The notes: generated from the letters alone by a model not told the origin. 64,000 nt of DNA from Bacteroidota bacterium (GCA_023417935.1 JAEZDY010000036.1:1-64000); one strand, 5' to 3'. Positions 1 through 8,172 are shown, numbered from the stretch's first letter. Program-made: numbers and translations.

Positions 1-245
1 TCATAGTTGAAAGATTCATCAATACTTGCAATTGCTTCCGAAATAGGCATCTTATCTGTACTTTTAAGAATCTTACCTTCTTCAACATCTTTAGCTAGCT
101 CAATGAAATTTAGAACTTTTTTGACCATATCCTCATCGGACAAGTTTGTTGCAGTCTTAGATTTCTGAGAATCAATGTCTTTGCTGCACGAAAGAGTTAA
201 CAATACAACAGTTAGAAGTACGCTAATTATTAATTTTGTTTTCAT
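1..245 (-). CDS. Partial hypothetical lipoprotein (N-terminal part)
   Basis: The reverse strand reads from an ATG at 243-245 without a stop to the window edge, giving about 81 residues. The start is a lipoprotein signal: MKTK, a hydrophobic stretch of about 14 residues, then TLSCSKD, so Cys19 is the likely lipidated residue. The Ser-Lys-Asp after the Cys is the kind of sequence seen in Bacteroidota lipoproteins, but surface export cannot be decided. The rest is charged and probably helical. I recognise no family, and the C-terminus lies outside the window. The gene is divergent from the one at 515. Confidence 0.7.
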   Translation of the reverse strand, partial: MKTKLIISVLLTVVLLTLSCSKDIDSQKSKTATNLSDEDMVKKVLNFIELAKDVEEGKILKSTDKMPISEAIASIDESFNY

Positions 246-514
246 GTTTATATGTTTTTGATGAAGCGAATATACAAAATAATTGAAATGTCAAGTACTT
301 TTTGAAAAAAATTTCCTCATAGTATATTTTTTTTCATGAGCTAAATGAATAAACAAATTTCAAAAAATAGTTTTTTTACTTAATAATTAAGCTGTTCTCC
401 CACTAATTTCACCTTTCCAACTTATTTTTTCATCTTTCTTTTTGCCTTTCAAATCTTTTTATATTTAACCCTCATTTTGTTTAACGTTCATTTCTAAATC
501 TACAACCTTACACT
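246..514. other. Divergent intergenic region, AT-rich
   Basis: About 270 bases between two divergent genes. It is very AT-rich with long A and T runs. I see no full TAnnTTTG element on either strand, no clear hairpin and no small gene. Confidence 0.5.
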
Positions 515-1339
515 TTGAAACGTTCTGCCGTAGTTATTATAGTGATTTTGTGTCATCATGTGCTTGCTTTTCAATTGTTTGCGGGTGGTGAGTACCGGCC
601 GGCAGGGGCACGTTCTGCTGCTTTGGGGAATGCTTCGGTTGCAATTTCTGATGTGTGGTCGGCATTCAATAATCAGGCGGCACTCGCTTCTTTGGGTTCG
701 CCTGTTGCCGGTATATATTATGAAAACAGGTTTTTGATAAAGGAATTGGGCTATAATGCCATTGCCTTCGCTTATCCAATGAAGTCGGGAACAATTGCTG
801 TGTCGTATAGTTATTTCGGGTTCAGCGCTTATAATGAATCGAAAACAGGTGTTGCTTTCGCGAAAGCCCTGAACCGGTTCATTTCAATCGGCGTACAGCT
901 TGATTATTTCTCGCTGCGTGTTGATGAGCCTTATGGCAACAGCAATTTCGTGACCTTCGAAGCCGGACTCACCGCTAAAATTACTCCACAGCTTACTTTG
1001 GGAGCCCATGCCTTTAATCCAATAAACGCTTCTTTGTCAAAAACATCAGATGAACGTGCTCCTTCAGTCTTAAGAATAGGAGTCGCTTATAAAACTTCTG
1101 ATTTCTTTACAATATCCGCGGAAGCTGAGAAAAACATCAATCATAAAGTAGTGCTGAAGACAGGCATTGAATATAAAGTAATTGATGCAGTGCAATTACG
1201 AATAGGTATTTCAACAAATCCTTCCCTCTTTTCATTCGGAACAGGTATCCATTATAAGAACCTGCTTATTGATATTAGTGCCGCTTACCATCAGGTACTC
1301 GGGTTTTCACCACAAACATCAATAGCTTATGCTTTTTAA
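515..1339 (+). CDS. PorV/PorQ-like outer membrane protein
   Basis: A 274-residue exported protein starting at TTG; no in-frame ATG is better placed for the signal peptide. Residues 1-23 form the signal. The segment GARSAALGNASVAISD at about 31-46, followed by a 'W-x-x-F-N-N-Q-A' stretch, is the hallmark of the PorV/PorQ/FadL-like barrel families of Bacteroidota. The remainder alternates polar and hydrophobic residues like beta strands and ends in aromatic 'AYAF', typical of outer membrane barrels. PorV-type proteins help T9SS cargo at the surface, but many paralogues have no known role, so a T9SS link is only inferred. It overlaps the next gene by 11 bases, which suggests co-translation. Confidence 0.65.
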   Translation: MKRSAVVIIVILCHHVLAFQLFAGGEYRPAGARSAALGNASVAISDVWSAFNNQAALASLGSPVAGIYYENRFLIKELGYNAIAFAYPMKSGTIAVSYSYFGFSAYNESKTGVAFAKALNRFISIGVQLDYFSLRVDEPYGNSNFVTFEAGLTAKITPQLTLGAHAFNPINASLSKTSDERAPSVLRIGVAYKTSDFFTISAEAEKNINHKVVLKTGIEYKVIDAVQLRIGISTNPSLFSFGTGIHYKNLLIDISAAYHQVLGFSPQTSIAYAF

Positions 1340-3518
1340 AGTCTGTCGTTGCTACTTGATCACTTTATTATTGTTTTCAGCAGTTTGTTCTAGGGCACAA
1401 ATAACCGGAATAGCCGATTCTATTGCCCGACGGAATGCGAACTCCACTTCAAATGAGATTGATGAAACAGATGAAGAGATCATTGAGCGATATGAAAGGC
1501 AAACGGATGCAGGTTATGATTTTAGTGATTATCTTAACTTCACTTTTTCCGGCTCAGCGGTTAACATCAATAATGCTACTGAATCAGAACTCAGGCGATT
1601 GCACTTGAATGATCAGCAAATACACAATATCAATCAGTATATTGAAAAATACGGTGAACTCACAAGCATTTATGAACTCAATTTAGTTGAAGGATTTGAT
1701 TCCGTTCTTATCAAACAGCTTGAGCCAAAATTGGTATTTAAACTTGATAGAGAGCTGCACAAGATCACTTTCCGCAATTTAACCCAACGAGGTAAACATA
1801 CTTTGCTTTCGCGATATCAGAAGGTACTTGAGCAACAGAAAGGATATTCCTATGGCACTACTCGTGATTCTGTGCTTCAATCAGATAATCAATTCAAGGG
1901 ATATGCCGGTAGTCCCGATAAACTCCTTTTCAAGTATAATTACAATTTCTACAACCGTTTAAGGTTTGGGTTGACGATGGAGAAGGACCCCGGTGAACCC
2001 ATGGCCGGGGGATTTGATTTTTACTCTTTTCATTTCTATACGCAAAGCAGAAAGTTTGTAAAAAGGCTTGCACTAGGTGACTATTACCTGCTTTTCGGTC
2101 AGGGTCTTACCATGCAGAATGGATTCGGATTTTCAGGTAATCACTCTACCGGAATGATCTTCAGGAAAACCAATGCTGTTAAACCTGCCACCGGCGCCAA
2201 TGAAACAGGGCCATTCAGGGGTGGAGCTGTTACACTTTCACCTGATCACGGTATTGAGCTTACTTTATTCTATTCTAAAAGAAGTCTTGATGCTAATATT
2301 TTGAATACTGACACCTTAGAATCTTCTATCAGTTATTTCAGCACTACCATGGAGACAGGTCTACACAGAACCTTTAGTGAAATCAGTAAGAAGAATGCAA
2401 TTGAACAACAGGTTTATGGAAGTAATCTGCAAACCAGATTGGGCATAGTGAAACTGGGCGCTACAGTTCTAAATACGTCAACGGATGCAATAAAGTCACC
2501 TGATAAATTACCATATAAAATGTTTAGATTCAATGGAAATAATCTGACCAATTTTGGTACTGATTTTTCAATTCATCACAAGACGGTAATTGCATATGGT
2601 GAAGTATCGGGTAGTAGCAACGGAGCTAAGGCTTATCTTGCCGGCATTAATTTTCAACGGTCATCCGAGTTTGGAATCACAGTGCTCTACCGCAATTATG
2701 CTCGCGACTACCATAATTATTTCAGTAATGCCTATAGCTTTGGGACAGAATGCAGTAATGAAAGCGGTATATACGCAGGCTTTTTCACTCAACTCAACAA
2801 ATTCCTGCAGCTCAGTGCTTTTGCTGATCATTTCAGGTTCCCGTGGTTGCGCTATAGAGTAGATGCACCATCATATGGCAAAGAGTATATGGTTCAACTA
2901 CTTTACCGTCTATCTAAAGAAAATCTGGTTACTTTCAGATATAGTTATAACAACAAGCCTCAAAACGATGCATTTATATTCAGCCATTCAGGAGAAGACC
3001 GGCTTGGTCTGAATTATCCACAAAGTTACGAGTCAAATCCCCCCTCAACCGGCTACACTAATTATCCTGTGAGCGTGTACAAACATCAATATAGAATCAA
3101 TTTGTTATATAAGCCATCCCGCAATCTTACCATGAAAACCCGTGCAGAATTTGTGTCGACAGATATAAAATCAATTAAAGGCACAGGGTTTTTGCTTTAC
3201 ACCGATATTATTTATTCCCCTTTAAGCATACCGGTTAGCTTTAATATGAGGTATGCACTCTTTGAAACTGCCTCGTATAATGAACGAATCTATGCCTATG
3301 AAAGCGATATACCGGGCTCATATTCAGTGCCTGCATACAGTGACAAAGGCAGCAGGTTTTATGGTATGGTTAAGTACGAGGTTTCCCGGGCGCTTATATT
3401 ATGGGTGCGATACGCGCAAAGTTACTATCCTGATAAACTGACTGTTGGCACAGGACTGGAGGAAAATGTCGGGAATACCCGAAGTGATGTCAGGGTACAG
3501 ATGGTAATAAAATTATAA
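1329..3518 (+). CDS. Helix-hairpin-helix domain outer membrane beta-barrel protein
   Basis: A 729-residue exported protein with a signal peptide at 1-24, ending 'CSRAQ'. An acidic linker follows (residues about 40-60). Residues about 75-135 contain a ComEA-like helix-hairpin-helix pair: 'VNINNATESELRRLHL' and 'INQYIEKYGELTSIYEL' match the pattern of HhH repeats that bind the DNA backbone. From about 190 onward the protein is rich in Tyr, Phe, Gly and alternating strands and ends 'QMVIKL', as in a large outer membrane barrel. Proteins of this architecture are widespread in Bacteroidota, with no role known to me. DNA binding outside the cytoplasm is suggested by the motif only. It is translationally coupled to the PorV/PorQ-like gene. 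Confidence 0.7.
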   Translation: MLFKVCRCYLITLLLFSAVCSRAQITGIADSIARRNANSTSNEIDETDEEIIERYERQTDAGYDFSDYLNFTFSGSAVNINNATESELRRLHLNDQQIHNINQYIEKYGELTSIYELNLVEGFDSVLIKQLEPKLVFKLDRELHKITFRNLTQRGKHTLLSRYQKVLEQQKGYSYGTTRDSVLQSDNQFKGYAGSPDKLLFKYNYNFYNRLRFGLTMEKDPGEPMAGGFDFYSFHFYTQSRKFVKRLALGDYYLLFGQGLTMQNGFGFSGNHSTGMIFRKTNAVKPATGANETGPFRGGAVTLSPDHGIELTLFYSKRSLDANILNTDTLESSISYFSTTMETGLHRTFSEISKKNAIEQQVYGSNLQTRLGIVKLGATVLNTSTDAIKSPDKLPYKMFRFNGNNLTNFGTDFSIHHKTVIAYGEVSGSSNGAKAYLAGINFQRSSEFGITVLYRNYARDYHNYFSNAYSFGTECSNESGIYAGFFTQLNKFLQLSAFADHFRFPWLRYRVDAPSYGKEYMVQLLYRLSKENLVTFRYSYNNKPQNDAFIFSHSGEDRLGLNYPQSYESNPPSTGYTNYPVSVYKHQYRINLLYKPSRNLTMKTRAEFVSTDIKSIKGTGFLLYTDIIYSPLSIPVSFNMRYALFETASYNERIYAYESDIPGSYSVPAYSDKGSRFYGMVKYEVSRALILWVRYAQSYYPDKLTVGTGLEENVGNTRSDVRVQMVIKL

Positions 3519-3590
3519 TGTACGGCATATCTGATCCTTTCAAGAACCATTTATTATTAGGCAAGATTCCATTAATGTTCCATTTGACTC

Positions 3591-3706
3591 AGCCTCATTT
3601 CAGCTTGTTTTTACATTCATTTTAGCTTCATTTTAGCCTCATTCCAGAATAGAGGCTAGAAAGAAGCTGGAAACAACCTGAGATGAGGCTAAACCGAGGC
3701 TGAGTA
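3591..3706. repeat. 11-bp-phased palindromic word array
   Basis: Five 11-bp units start at 3591, 3602, 3613, 3624 and 3635 with consensus AGCYTCATTTT. A 6-nt loop (3646-3651) follows. Five inverted units start at 3652, 3663, 3674, 3685 and 3696, with core GAGGCT followed by a purine-rich tail. The innermost stem TAGCCTC/GAGGCTA is perfect, and outer arms GATTCCATT (3565-3573) and AATGGAATC (3719-3727) extend the fold. The RNA could form an imperfect hairpin of about 160 nt. Confidence 0.75.
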
Positions 3707-3780
3707 AAATTGATCACGAATGGAATCCCGTTTGTTTTGGACAAGTTCAAAAGGTAAGTTCTACTATCTATTAAGTTGAC

Positions 3781-3862
3781 CACATTGAACACTATTCAAC
3801 AACTTTGAACAACATTGAACAACATTGAACTACTTTGAACTACATTTGAACAACTTTTGAAC
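3781..3862 (+). repeat. Tandem 10-bp repeat array (AACATTGAAC type)
   Basis: Eight consecutive copies of a 10-bp unit, consensus AACATTGAAC, start at 3781 and run in steps of ten; the last two copies are 11 bp. One copy (3791-3800) has ATTCAAC in place of ATTGAAC. An inverted partner, GTTCAAAAG, lies upstream at 3745-3753 and matches CTTTTGAAC at 3854-3862. The array ends about 40 bases before the transporter's -7 element. Confidence 0.8.
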
Positions 3863-3902
3863 GCGCGAAGCGCCATTTCCGTCAGAGATATTGTTTTTTA
3901 AT

Positions 3903-3910
3903 TATTTTTG
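3903..3910 (+). promoter_or_regulatory. Bacteroidota -7 element for the POT transporter gene
   Basis: TATTTTTG matches TAnnTTTG. It lies 53 bases upstream of the ATG at 3964. No good -33 TTTG was found at the right distance. Confidence 0.5.
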
Positions 3911-3963
3911 TGCTGCGAAATTAATTCCAAGCAATATACACACAATCATTAACAACCTGATCT

Positions 3964-5499
3964 ATGTTTAAAAATCACCCCAAAGGTCTTTTGGCGGCCG
4001 CGCTGGCTAATATGGGCGAGCGGTTCGGCTTCTACACGATGATGGCTATCCTCGTGCTTTTCTTACAGGCCAAGTTTGGCCTCTCAGGCACCAATGCCGG
4101 CTTGATCTATTCGGTGTTCTATTTTTCTATCTACATCCTTGCCTTCGTGGGCGGCCTTATTGCCGACCGCACCCGTAACTATAAGGGAACAATCCTTATT
4201 GGTTTGATTGTAATGTCAGTAGGTTATTTTATCCTTGCTTTCCCTACCCCTACCCCTGTGCCTAACCAAACATTGTTCCTGATACTTTCATGTATCGGAC
4301 TGTTTACCATTGCTTTTGGTAACGGTTTGTTTAAAGGTAACCTGCAGGCATTGGTTGGCCAGATGTACGACAATCCTGCCTATGGAAAAATGAGGGATTC
4401 AGGTTTTTCATTGTTCTATATGTTTATCAATGTTGGTGCATTGTTCGCTCCAATTGCTGCTGTTGCGATGAGGAACGGTTTCCTCTCAAGCAGGGGTTTT
4501 GAGTACAACTCAAGTTTGCCCGATCTTTGCCATTCATACCTGCGCGGTGATATAACCCCTGAGGCACAGGATAAGCTTGCCACGCTGGCATCGGAGGTTA
4601 CTACTTCAGGTCAGGTAACTGACTTAACAGCTTTTGCCAACAATTATCTTAATGTATTTACCACAGGTTTCCACTATGCTTTCGGTATAGCTATTATTGC
4701 CATGGCCATTTCAGTGGTTATTTACCTGGCTAACAAGAAAACTTTCCCCGATCCTGCTTCAAAGGTTAAAGCAAAAGCAGGTGATGCCACCGCTATTGAA
4801 ATGGATGTTAAGGAAGTTAAACAGCGCCTGTATGCATTGCTTGCAGTATTTGCTGTTGTTATTTTCTTCTGGTTCTCATTCCATCAGAATGGTTTGACTT
4901 TAACATACTTTGCCAAGGATTATACCGACCTTAGCGGGATACGCATAAACCTGGGCTTTACAGTGATTCAGGGTGCCGAGATATTCCAGTCGATCAATCC
5001 TATATTTATTGTACTGCTCACCCCGATCATCATGGCCATTTTTGGATGGCTGCGCGCAAGAGGCCAGGAGCCTTCAACCCCCAAGAAGATTGCTATTGGT
5101 ATGTTTATAGCTGCTTTCGCTTATTTTGTAATGACCTTAGGTTCAATGAACTTACCGTTAAAGAGTGAAGTTGATGCCATGGGCGGTTTAACTGATCTGC
5201 AGCGTGTTTCACCATTCCTTCTGATAGGTACTTATTTCATCCTTACCGTGGCCGAGCTGTTTATCAGTCCACTGGGTATATCCTTTGTATCAAAAGTAGC
5301 GCCTCCACAATACCAGGGTGTAATGCAGGGCGGTTGGCTTGGTGCCACTGCTTTAGGAAACCAGCTCCTTTTCATTGGTGCTATCCTTTATGAAAGCGTG
5401 CCACTATGGTTAACATGGACCGTGTTTGTTGTTGCCTGTTTACTCTCCATGTTCACCATGATTTTTATGCTGAAATGGCTTGAACGGGTTGCTAAATAG
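3964..5499 (+). CDS. POT family proton-dependent oligopeptide transporter
   Basis: A 511-residue major facilitator protein of the POT/PTR2 family, which imports di- and tripeptides with protons across the inner membrane. About 12 hydrophobic segments are visible. The first helix carries the POT signature as NMGERFGFY (residues 16-24); in the canonical ExxERFxYY motif the first position is Glu, here Asn16, while Glu19 and Arg20 are kept. 'GNGLFKGNLQALVGQMYD' (about 119-136) is the usual POT motif after helix 4. Length is normal. The gene stands alone, with its own promoter element upstream and a terminator at 5526-5553. Substrate specificity cannot be read from the sequence. Confidence 0.9.
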   Translation: MFKNHPKGLLAAALANMGERFGFYTMMAILVLFLQAKFGLSGTNAGLIYSVFYFSIYILAFVGGLIADRTRNYKGTILIGLIVMSVGYFILAFPTPTPVPNQTLFLILSCIGLFTIAFGNGLFKGNLQALVGQMYDNPAYGKMRDSGFSLFYMFINVGALFAPIAAVAMRNGFLSSRGFEYNSSLPDLCHSYLRGDITPEAQDKLATLASEVTTSGQVTDLTAFANNYLNVFTTGFHYAFGIAIIAMAISVVIYLANKKTFPDPASKVKAKAGDATAIEMDVKEVKQRLYALLAVFAVVIFFWFSFHQNGLTLTYFAKDYTDLSGIRINLGFTVIQGAEIFQSINPIFIVLLTPIIMAIFGWLRARGQEPSTPKKIAIGMFIAAFAYFVMTLGSMNLPLKSEVDAMGGLTDLQRVSPFLLIGTYFILTVAELFISPLGISFVSKVAPPQYQGVMQGGWLGATALGNQLLFIGAILYESVPLWLTWTVFVVACLLSMFTMIFMLKWLERVAK

Positions 5500-5525
5500 A
5501 AATTTTAGTTTTAGGTTAATGCCTG

Positions 5526-5553
5526 AAAGGTCACTCCCACGAGTGACCTTTTT
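5526..5553 (+). terminator. Rho-independent terminator
   Basis: Stem AAAGGTCACTC / GAGTGACCTTT (11 bp, perfect) with loop CCAC, followed by more T residues. It lies 26 bases past the transporter stop codon. Confidence 0.9.
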
Positions 5554-5564
5554 AGGTATTTAGG

Positions 5565-5572
5565 TATCTTTG
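5565..5572 (+). promoter_or_regulatory. -7 element abutting the radical SAM gene start
   Basis: TATCTTTG matches TAnnTTTG and ends only 5 bases before the ATG at 5578. Transcription would start at or next to the start codon, giving a leaderless message. Confidence 0.6.
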
Positions 5573-5577
5573 CCGGC

Positions 5578-6522
5578 ATGGAACAGCTATCACCTTTCGG
5601 CGATCTGCCTTATAATTCATACAATAACTACTTCAGGCGTACTTTCGGACAAAGGGTTCAGAAGGTAAGCATTGATGCAGGTTTTACTTGTCCTAACAGG
5701 GATGGCACCGTAGGAACCGGAGGATGCACTTATTGTGATAATGATGCCTTTAACCCATCATACTGTACACCACAAAAGCCGGTAAGTCTGCAGATAGAGG
5801 AAGGTATTGAGTTCCACCGTGTAAGATACCGGAGGGCAGGTAAGTATCTGGCTTATTTTCAAACTTATTCCAATACATTTGCCCCTGTTGACAGGCTGAA
5901 GCAATTATACAATGAAGCATTGCAGCATCCAGATATAATCGGACTGATCATTGGTACCCGGCCGGATTGTGTTGATGAGCAGAAACTTGATCTGATAGCC
6001 GGGCTTGCCGCGCACCATTATGTGATGGTGGAATATGGCATTGAAAGTACCTGTAATGAAACCCTGCAAAGGATCAACAGGGGTCACACATTTGAGCAAT
6101 CGAAAAAGGCAATAACAGATACTGCAGCCCGCGGAATAAGAACAGGAGCGCACCTGATATTAGGATTACCGGGTGAGTCGCGCGATTTCATGCTCAGTCA
6201 GGTTGAAGAAATATCGGCTTTGCCACTTACTACTATCAAGTTCCACCAGTTACAGATAGTGAAGAACACAGCCATGGCCATTGAATACCGGCGAAGGCCT
6301 GAGTTATTTGATCTATTTACCCTTGATGATTATATTGACTTCATCATAAAATTTGTTGAGCGGTTAAACCCTGACTTTATCATTGAAAGATTCACCGGCG
6401 AAGTACCTCCCCGGTTCCTGATAACACCTCCCTGGGGCAACCTCCGTGCCGACAAGGTGATGGTTATGATCATTGATGAAATGAATAAGCGCAATACCTG
6501 GCAGGGGAAGTATTGGAAGTAA
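5578..6522 (+). CDS. TIGR01212-type radical SAM protein (YhcC-like)
   Basis: A 314-residue cytoplasmic protein of the YhcC family. Residues 36-53 hold the family signature FTCPNRDGT...GGCTYC, with cluster ligands Cys38, Cys50 and Cys53. The 4Fe-4S cluster and S-adenosylmethionine would generate a 5'-deoxyadenosyl radical. The order after it ('YFQTYSNT', 'IGTRPDC', 'VEYGIES', 'HLILGLPGE') matches full-length members. The family is broadly conserved, but I do not know a confirmed substrate. It has its own promoter after the transporter terminator. Its stop codon directly abuts the stop codon of the convergent Arc-like gene at 6523, so the two share no spacer. Confidence 0.92.
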   Translation: MEQLSPFGDLPYNSYNNYFRRTFGQRVQKVSIDAGFTCPNRDGTVGTGGCTYCDNDAFNPSYCTPQKPVSLQIEEGIEFHRVRYRRAGKYLAYFQTYSNTFAPVDRLKQLYNEALQHPDIIGLIIGTRPDCVDEQKLDLIAGLAAHHYVMVEYGIESTCNETLQRINRGHTFEQSKKAITDTAARGIRTGAHLILGLPGESRDFMLSQVEEISALPLTTIKFHQLQIVKNTAMAIEYRRRPELFDLFTLDDYIDFIIKFVERLNPDFIIERFTGEVPPRFLITPPWGNLRADKVMVMIIDEMNKRNTWQGKYWK

Positions 6523-6729
6523 TTATTTTTCTTCTTTGCCGGATTCGCCGGAATCGGGTGACTTTTCGGGTGATTTGGATTTTTTTAGCCTTCCTGAACT
6601 CTTCAGCGCATTGCTGATAATCCATTCCAGTTGTCCGTTGGTACTACGAAACTCATCATTAGCCCACTTCTCCACCGCCTCAAGTGTTTTCTCATCTAAA
6701 CGTAATACAAATGCTTTCTTCTGACTCAT
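6523..6729 (-). CDS. Arc-like ribbon-helix-helix DNA-binding protein
   Basis: A 68-residue basic protein. Residues 4-45 ('KAFVLRLDEKTLEAVEKWA' onward) fit the ribbon-helix-helix fold of the Arc/MetJ group: a short strand followed by two helices. The last 20 residues are a Ser/Lys/Glu/Pro-rich tail. Such proteins bind palindromic operators as dimers. In Bacteroidota a gene of this type commonly follows an SPFH gene, as here. The 149 bases between them hold several nested palindromes (6800-6865) that could be its operator. No toxin gene is adjacent. Confidence 0.8.
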   Translation of the reverse strand: MSQKKAFVLRLDEKTLEAVEKWANDEFRSTNGQLEWIISNALKSSGRLKKSKSPEKSPDSGESGKEEK

Positions 6730-6799
6730 AGGTGCTTTATAGGTTCCGGAATACGAATTTAATCAATACTCAAAATAATCCGCCTGGGGCAATCTTCAG

Positions 6800-6865
6800 G
6801 TTAATAGATTAATCTATCAAGAGTTTGATCCATGATTAAATCAATTAATAGATTAACCTATTAAC
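6800..6865. promoter_or_regulatory. Nested palindromes, candidate operator of the Arc-like gene
   Basis: Between the SPFH stop and the Arc-like start. ATAGATTAATCTAT (6804-6817) is a perfect 14-bp palindrome. TTAATAG (6845-6851) pairs with CTATTAA (6858-6864). The outer arms GTTAATAG (6800-6807) and CTATTAAC (6858-6865) bracket the whole. GATTAAYCTAT occurs twice, exactly 44 bp apart. A terminator role is less likely because no T run follows. Confidence 0.5.
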
Positions 6866-6878
6866 AGTTGAATGAATA

Positions 6879-7757
6879 TCAATGATTTAAAGTACCAGCA
6901 TTGATGATAGGACTTGCATCCTTATCAGAACACAGTACCACCATAAGGTTACTGACCATGGCAGCCTTCTTATCTTCATCAAACTCAATAAGTTTTTTGT
7001 CAGACAACTGCTCGAGGGCCATCTCAACCATGCTTACCGCACCTTCCACAATTTTAATACGGGCAGCAATGATGGCAGTTGCCTGCTGGCGACGCAACAT
7101 AGCACCGGCAATTTCATTAGAGTAGGCCAGGTAGCTTATCCTTGCTTCCAGTACTTCAATACCGGCCCTTTCGAGGCGTTCAGAGAGCTCTTCTTCGAGC
7201 ACCCGGTTTACTTCCTCACCGCCGGCACGTAAAGTGATCTCAGCACCTTCATCGTCAAAATTATCATAGGGGTAATGCCCTGCCAGTTTCCTGATAGCTG
7301 CCTCGCTTTGTATTTCAACATAATGCACATAATCATCAACCTCAAAGGCGGCTTTGAAAGTATCCTGGGCTTTCCACACCAGCACAATACCTATCATGAT
7401 TGGGTTACCTATCTTATCGTTCACCTTAATAGGATCACTGTTAAGATTGCGCGCCCTGAGAGAGATCTTCCGACGCTTGTAAAAAGGGTTAACCCAGAAC
7501 AGACCGTTGCTCTTGACCGTTCCCACATAATCGCCAAACAACACCAACACGCTCGATTCATTGGGGTTCACCACCAGCAACCCCGGAATAAGGAATATTG
7601 CCAGAAACAACACTAAACCGGAAACGATCATCAACCAGGTAATGTGGTTATAGTTTGCGAAGTTATAAATTGTAAAAGCAAGCAACAGAAGAATTACTGC
7701 TGCCATGATGTACCCTGACATAGGGGTAGTTGTTTTTTCATGTTTTGTTGGTTCCAT
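6879..7757 (-). CDS. SPFH/band 7 domain membrane protein
   Basis: A 292-residue protein from the ATG at 7757; an in-frame TTG eight codons upstream is less likely. Two adjacent hydrophobic helices (about 14-36 and 41-64) are followed by the SPFH domain ('VVNPNESSVLVLFGDYVGTVKSNG', about 64-87). A helical region beginning 'RLERAGIEVLEARISYLAYSNEIAGAMLRRQQATAIIAAR' follows, as in prohibitin/stomatin relatives. SPFH proteins form oligomeric membrane scaffolds, often with proteases or in lipid microdomains. Here the only neighbour in the same direction is the Arc-like regulator, so the partner is unknown. Confidence 0.9.
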   Translation of the reverse strand: MEPTKHEKTTTPMSGYIMAAVILLLLAFTIYNFANYNHITWLMIVSGLVLFLAIFLIPGLLVVNPNESSVLVLFGDYVGTVKSNGLFWVNPFYKRRKISLRARNLNSDPIKVNDKIGNPIMIGIVLVWKAQDTFKAAFEVDDYVHYVEIQSEAAIRKLAGHYPYDNFDDEGAEITLRAGGEEVNRVLEEELSERLERAGIEVLEARISYLAYSNEIAGAMLRRQQATAIIAARIKIVEGAVSMVEMALEQLSDKKLIEFDEDKKAAMVSNLMVVLCSDKDASPIINAGTLNH

Positions 7758-8164
7758 TTTGATATCATTTTGATATTGCAATAGTACAACAAAAAATGAG
7801 GGAAGTCAAGGAAAAAGTGAAAAAAAATAATCATCCCCAAAGCACCTCATCCCGGCCACAGGCAAGGAGAGTGAGCGCCTCGTTATATGTTTGACACGAA
7901 AACATCTTACTCAAAGCACCTCATGAAGGAGCGCCTCGTTACTCAGTACAGAGTGGTTAGTGATTCATAAATAATTAGAATAACAAAGTATTCCATCGAA
8001 ATTATCCGAAATAGGTATATTTTCTGAAAGATTTTAATTAACTTTTATCCCACCAGTTGATTAAATAAGGTAACTCAATAACTTATGTAATATTGAATAT
8101 CAATGTGTTATACTAGATACTATATTTATTTTTAAATTTATGCATAAAGTAGGTAAAACTTAGA

Positions 8165-8172
8165 TATATTTG
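8165..8172 (+). promoter_or_regulatory. -7 element for the large T9SS cargo gene
   Basis: TATATTTG matches TAnnTTTG. It would give a leader of about 117 nt to the ATG at 8296. The -33 region is weak. Confidence 0.5.

Larger units (their letters stand above)
3519..3963. other. Repeat-rich intergenic region
   Basis: 445 bases without a gene. In order it holds an 11-bp-phased palindromic array (3591-3706) inside a wider inverted repeat (3565-3727), a tandem array of a 10-bp TTGAAC word (3781-3862), and a TAnnTTTG promoter element (3903-3910) for the transporter gene. Confidence 0.8.

Noticed and set aside
3781..3862. Possible plasmid-type iteron origin
   Set aside because: Iteron-like 10-bp units, but there is no replication initiator gene or DnaA box cluster and the neighbours are chromosomal.
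6523..6729. Antitoxin of a toxin-antitoxin pair
   Set aside because: The ribbon-helix-helix protein has no adjacent toxin-sized gene; the neighbours are a radical SAM protein and an SPFH protein.
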